Origin: Bacillota bacterium
Lineage (GTDB): Bacteria; Bacillota; Clostridia; Acetivibrionales; DSM-1351
Reading direction: 5' to 3'
Assembly (NCBI GenBank): GCA_023441625.1
Contig: JAEZOA010000041.1
Location: 1 to 64,000, forward strand
Length of the DNA stretch: 64,000 nt
In this document: one piece after another, positions 61,330 through 64,000 of the stretch
How the letters are laid out: every line of letters starts with the position of its first letter
Position numbering within the stretch: position 1 is the stretch's first letter
Position numbers and translations under genes: made by a program
The notes under the pieces: generated by a model
The model's input: the letters and a program-made list of their open reading frames with translations, nothing else
The model's database searches: none
What the model was told of the DNA's origin: nothing

Positions 61330-62523
61330 TTATTCTTGCACAAAAAACACTCTTATAGTAATCATTTCCTTTTCAGAAACTACTTTATTCATTTCTTCAG
61401 TAAGTATTGTTTTTTCGTTCTCAAAAGCGGTTATACTCTCGCCCTTTTTAAGAGCTTCTTCAATATTCTTATCGATTTCAATTATTTGATTATTTAGTTC
61501 ATTGTACTTATCAGTAATATCCTTATTAATTATATCAGTTTTGGTGTTTAATTCTAGCTTATAATTTTTTGCTTTAGCATCTAATGTGCTATATATACTT
61601 AAAGGTAAATAATAATCAATATAATTATCGCTTACAGCTGAGGCGGTAACTGTGCTTAGAGCAGAATTTTCAATTTTACTACTAACTGAATCAGATTTTA
61701 GCTCAATTGCACCTGCTTCCTTCATAAACTCTTCCAAAGCTTCAATTTCTATATGTTCTGGAGATACCTTTAAACTTTTTTCTACATAATTTGAAAAGTA
61801 TTCTTTTGTTCCAGCATCATCAATTGAAGCAACATAAGAGAATACGTCTAGTACCTGTTCATCAACAAGCCTGTTATCACTTGAGTTAGACTCTTGCTTT
61901 GCCTGTGTACTATTAGCCTCCCCTGTTGCTGTTGACTTATTAAACTTTATAGAAGGTAATACTTTTTCATCGAAGGCTACAATTACATCAGCACCTGCCG
62001 TTATTGTATTGCCATTCTCCTTAGCAGCAGCTGTATTACCATTTGCTGCACTATCAGCAGTACCATTGTTGCCAGCCTGTAAACTTTCTTTAGCAATACT
62101 ACTGCCAGAATACTCGCTTACAGCACTGGTGGCCTGAGCCTTATCAGATTTCATGTCAGTCGAGTCCTTTGATGGCCCCATGTGTGGAAGCAAATTGTAA
62201 GCCAGTACAAAAATAACAAAAACAGCTGCAGTTGAAAGAGTAGCAAACAGTTTTTTATTATGCAAAATGAAGCTAAACTTTGGATTGCTCTCTTTTTCAC
62301 TAATTTCTATAAGTCGACTATGGAGGGATTCTGAAAAGTTATCTGGAAGCTGGATTCCCTGGTCTTCTCTACATAAATCAACAAGAAGTGAGGCTTCCTT
62401 AAGTTTTGCAGCACACTCGCTGCAGCCTTCGAGATGCTTTATAAATTGGATTCTAATTTTATCATCTAGTAAATCATCTATATATTGTGAAATATACTCA
62501 TCACTTTGTTTGCAAAAATTCAT
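61330..62523 (-). CDS. Membrane anti-sigma factor with zinc finger and DUF4349-like domain
   Basis: A 397-residue bitopic protein. The N-terminal zinc-binding anti-sigma motif is FIKHLEGCSECAAKLKEA. One transmembrane helix spans about residues 92-112. The outer part has a Ser/Ala/Asn-rich linker and a C-terminal region with a coiled coil (ITDKYNELNNQIIEIDKNIE), recalling DUF4349. It follows the ECF sigma gene by 20 nt and probably holds that sigma factor at the membrane. The signal is unknown. Confidence 0.85.
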   Translation of the reverse strand: MNFCKQSDEYISQYIDDLLDDKIRIQFIKHLEGCSECAAKLKEASLLVDLCREDQGIQLPDNFSESLHSRLIEISEKESNPKFSFILHNKKLFATLSTAAVFVIFVLAYNLLPHMGPSKDSTDMKSDKAQATSAVSEYSGSSIAKESLQAGNNGTADSAANGNTAAAKENGNTITAGADVIVAFDEKVLPSIKFNKSTATGEANSTQAKQESNSSDNRLVDEQVLDVFSYVASIDDAGTKEYFSNYVEKSLKVSPEHIEIEALEEFMKEAGAIELKSDSVSSKIENSALSTVTASAVSDNYIDYYLPLSIYSTLDAKAKNYKLELNTKTDIINKDITDKYNELNNQIIEIDKNIEEALKKGESITAFENEKTILTEEMNKVVSEKEMITIRVFFVQE

Positions 62524-62544
62524 ATATTCTCCCTCCCTTCATTA

Positions 62545-63141
62545 CTATTTGACGTAGTCAGTAAATAAATGTTCCTTTTCTTTGCACAATAAATCTCTCA
62601 GTTCTGATCTAGCCCTACTGATTCTTGATTTAACAGTTCCAACAGGAGCTTTAATAATTTCACCTATTTCCTCATAACTGAAACAATTAAAATCTCTAAG
62701 CACTATTATCATTCTGTTTTTTTCATTCATTTTAGACAAAGCTTCGTTAATTGCTTTCCTTTGAGCATTAACCTCCGCCACTTTCTCAGGCCCAGGTTTA
62801 TTTGAAACCAAGCTATCTTTTATCTTTAAATCATCAAAGGTATTTTGCTCTATTGATATAAATTTCTTGTTTTTATTTTTTCTTAAATAATCGAGACATA
62901 CGTTAGTAGCAATACGATACAGCCATGTGGAAATGGAACAATTACCTTTAAAATCCTTTATGTACCTAAAAGCTTTTATGAAAGCCTCTTGAGCCTGCTC
63001 ACTTGCATCCTCAGAATTGTTCAACATTCTATAACAAATATTTAATACTTTCCCATAGTAGCTACTAGTTAATTCCTCAAATGCCTGTATATCTCCCTTT
63101 CGTGCTTTTGTCAGCAAACTATTCTCATTCTCTAATCCCAT
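62545..63141 (-). CDS. ECF-type RNA polymerase sigma factor
   Basis: A 198-residue sigma-70 family protein with only regions 2 and 4. Region 2 is CYRMLNNSEDASEQAQEAFI followed by KAFRYIKDFKGNCSISTWLY and RIATNVCLDYLRK. Region 4 is RDFNCFSYEEIGEIIKAPVG followed by TVKSRISRARSELRDLL. The frame is open 15 codons upstream; ATG 63141 fits the family start and AGGATCAAAAGG precedes it. It is the first gene of the run sigma-antisigma-polA-coaE-slt. Confidence 0.93.
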   Translation of the reverse strand: MGLENENSLLTKARKGDIQAFEELTSSYYGKVLNICYRMLNNSEDASEQAQEAFIKAFRYIKDFKGNCSISTWLYRIATNVCLDYLRKNKNKKFISIEQNTFDDLKIKDSLVSNKPGPEKVAEVNAQRKAINEALSKMNEKNRMIIVLRDFNCFSYEEIGEIIKAPVGTVKSRISRARSELRDLLCKEKEHLFTDYVK

Positions 63142-63186
63142 GCCTTTTGATCCTACTTTCTTATAATAGGTCCAAATCAATACCAT

Positions 63187-63358
63187 ATAGTGTTACAAAT
63201 TATTATAACATAATATATTGTTTCTGTATTGTTAGAGTTAAATTTATGCTTTGTATACTTTATACAATTATATATATCTTTTTCTACATTTTTTTTCTAT
63301 TTAAGCGGAAGGTTTTTTATAAGTTTTATAGAACTTTAATGTATAAGTAAAAAGTATT
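63187..63358. other. Intergenic DNA between the ECF sigma gene and the response regulator
   Basis: Very A+T-rich divergent region. A TATAAT-like sequence on the minus strand near 63200-63215 may serve the ECF operon, but no convincing -35 was found. No gene was seen. Confidence 0.4.
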
Positions 63359-63387
63359 TTAAGACAAAGTGTTAAAGAAATTATAAA
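63359..63387 (+). promoter_or_regulatory. Promoter-like site for the response regulator
   Basis: TTAAGA (63359-63364), a 17-bp spacer and TATAAA (63382-63387) precede the AAGGAGG at 63394 by 6 bp. If used, the transcript would begin almost at the Shine-Dalgarno sequence, which is unusual, so another promoter further upstream may exist. Confidence 0.45.
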
Positions 63388-63396
63388 AAAATCAAG

Positions 63397-63516
63397 GAGG
63401 TACCGAGCCCCATTTCTGTCAAGGTAATGCACATTTCATTGAGGAAAGAAACTTTCCTTTAGGAAAGGAACTTTACTTTATTCTTGTGTGAAATGCTGGG
63501 CATGGGCATAATTATG
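63397..63516 (+). repeat. Longer start-site hairpin element (response regulator)
   Basis: Begins GAGGTACCGAGCCCCAT within a strong AAGGAGG and ends GGGCATGGGCATAATTATG, whose ATG is the start of the regulator gene. The end differs from the gatD/flhG ends at two positions, and the matching change in the 5' arm (GCCCCAT against ATGGGC, one bulge) keeps the pairing. The 120-nt interior holds a further stem (CTTTCCT with AGGAAAG). The ATG has no closer Shine-Dalgarno sequence. Confidence 0.6.
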
Positions 63517-63927
63517 ATTAGTACTATACTTGTGACTGATGATAGTGCTTTAGACAATGCAATTATGAGAAATTATCTTTACAAAGAGCGCGTTAACATT
63601 GTATCTGCACTCAATGGAAGAGAAGCATTAGATTTAATAGAAAGTAGAAATATCGATATTATTATACTCGATTTAGAAATGCCTGTATTAGATGGCTTTG
63701 GTTTTTTAGAGGAATTTTCTAAAACCAATTTCTACAAAGAAATTCCTATTATTATTGCATCTGGAATTGAAGAAGATGAGATTGAAAAAGTGTTTGCATA
63801 TGATATTTATGATTTTATTCGTAAACCAATAAATAGCATGAATAAACTTATATTGATTAACAAGATAAGAAAAGCATTACAATTTAGAAAAATGATTGTT
63901 GAGTTAAGGAAAAATTCCGAAAAGTAA
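63514..63927 (+). CDS. Single-domain response regulator (CheY-like receiver)
   Basis: A 137-residue receiver domain without output domain. The acid pair is Asp9-Asp10, the phospho-acceptor Asp53 (IIILDLEMPVLDGFGFLEEF), and the Lys is in YDFIRKPIN. A short basic tail follows. The longer frame from 63484 includes the leader hairpin; ATG 63514 matches the domain start. No kinase gene is adjacent. Its TAA lies within the inverted repeat at the right murA break point. It could act in a phosphorelay or bind a partner protein; the target is unknown. Confidence 0.9.
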   Translation: MISTILVTDDSALDNAIMRNYLYKERVNIVSALNGREALDLIESRNIDIIILDLEMPVLDGFGFLEEFSKTNFYKEIPIIIASGIEEDEIEKVFAYDIYDFIRKPINSMNKLILINKIRKALQFRKMIVELRKNSEK

Positions 63928-63960
63928 CACACCCACCTGGATAGCTTATAGTTACTTTTC
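63919..63960. repeat. Inverted repeat around the right murA break point
   Basis: GAAAAGTAAC (63919-63928) is perfectly complementary to GTTACTTTTC (63951-63960). The 22 bp between hold most of the 12-bp direct repeat copy. The left arm covers the response regulator stop codon and the right arm lies in murA. It could be a recombination site with symmetric arms, or a terminator for the two convergent frames. Confidence 0.6.
63928..63939. repeat. 12-bp direct repeat at murA break, right copy
   Basis: CACACCCACCTG on the plus strand (CAGGTGGGTGTG on the coding strand) encodes Gly-Gly-Cys at the end of the murA 5' part. It matches 52902-52913 in 11 of 12 bases, same strand and same codon phase. 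Confidence 0.7.
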
Positions 63961-64000
63961 CTTCTCTAGCCAAAAGTGGTCCCATTAAAATTATTGAAGA

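Larger units (their letters stand above)
63884..64000 (-). pseudogene. murA: murA 5' fragment entering from the right edge (partial)
   Basis: The minus-strand frame open at the window edge reads GPLLAREGKVTISYPGGC, which is the MurA segment just before and including the active-site Cys. After that Cys codon similarity stops; the frame continues with VTFRNFSLTQQSFF and ends in TAA at 63886-63884, overlapping the 3' end of the response regulator gene. It is the exact complement of the murA 3' part at 52.9 kb. The part outside the window, probably the remaining N-terminus, cannot be seen. Confidence 0.85.

Noticed and set aside
52950..63927. Phage, ICE or transposon as the 11-kb segment inside murA
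   Set aside because: No integrase, transposase, replication or conjugation gene is present, and the cargo is housekeeping. I kept the insertion but not the mobile-element label.

Overview
The window looks like part of the chromosome of a motile, endospore-forming, low-GC Clostridia member. The evidence is a 33-kb Bacillus/Clostridium-type fla/che gene run, the sporulation genes spoIIGA, sigE and sigG, a MurT/GatD pair, and A+T-rich intergenic DNA. A Ruminiclostridium-like cellulolytic clostridium is my guess from the overall gene order, not something the sequence proves. No rRNA, tRNA, CRISPR array, transposase or phage gene was seen.

Layout. Positions 1-1810 hold a MATE transporter gene on the plus strand with its own promoter and a shared terminator. 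From 34.7 kb down to 1.9 kb, on the minus strand, runs one long flagellar/chemotaxis gene series: flgB-flgC-fliE-fliF-fliG-fliH-fliI-fliJ-motE-like-fliK-flgD-(hook-operon protein)-flgE-flbD-fliL-fliM-fliY-cheY-fliO-fliP-fliQ-fliR-flhB-flhA-flhF-flhG-cheB-cheA-cheW-cheC-cheD-(membrane protein)-sigD-fapA-(small protein)-swrB-like-(small membrane protein). It builds the basal body, export gate, hook, C-ring and signalling array, and ends with the sigma factor for late flagellar genes. motA/motB, cheR, flagellin and the late hook/filament genes are not here. Upstream lie trmFO, topA, dprA and comM (minus strand), as in Bacillus, but without xerC, hslV, hslU and codY. A plus-strand class II UvrA gene follows. 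Then come nrdR, sigG, sigE and spoIIGA, and the division genes ftsZ, ftsA, sbp and divIB (minus strand).

From 52.9 to 63.9 kb lies a housekeeping segment: murT, gatD, a T-box-controlled DAHP synthase gene, a lytic transglycosylase, coaE, polA, an ECF sigma/anti-sigma pair and a single-domain response regulator. This segment sits between two halves of murA. The 3' part of murA, from just before the active-site Cys, precedes divIB at 52.9 kb. A 5' part, ending at the same Cys codon, enters from the right edge of the window on the same strand. Both break points share a 12-bp direct repeat with one mismatch, in the same codon phase, so joining them would restore an unbroken MurA reading frame. 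This is the most striking feature of the window.

A second unusual theme is a recurring hairpin at translation starts. Before flhG and gatD there are two 68-nt copies with identical ends (a GAGGACCGAGTCCATGC start and a GGGCATGGACATAACTATG end). A longer relative precedes the response regulator gene. Related hairpins with a GCATGGAGGTTA ribosome-binding segment precede cheW and flhB. In gatD and the response regulator gene the hairpin lies between a strong Shine-Dalgarno sequence and the start codon. In cheW and flhB it appears to hide the Shine-Dalgarno sequence, and before cheW an 18-codon leader ORF runs through the hairpin's 5' arm.

Starts were chosen by Shine-Dalgarno position and family conservation. 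At least seven genes appear to start with TTG and about six with GTG.
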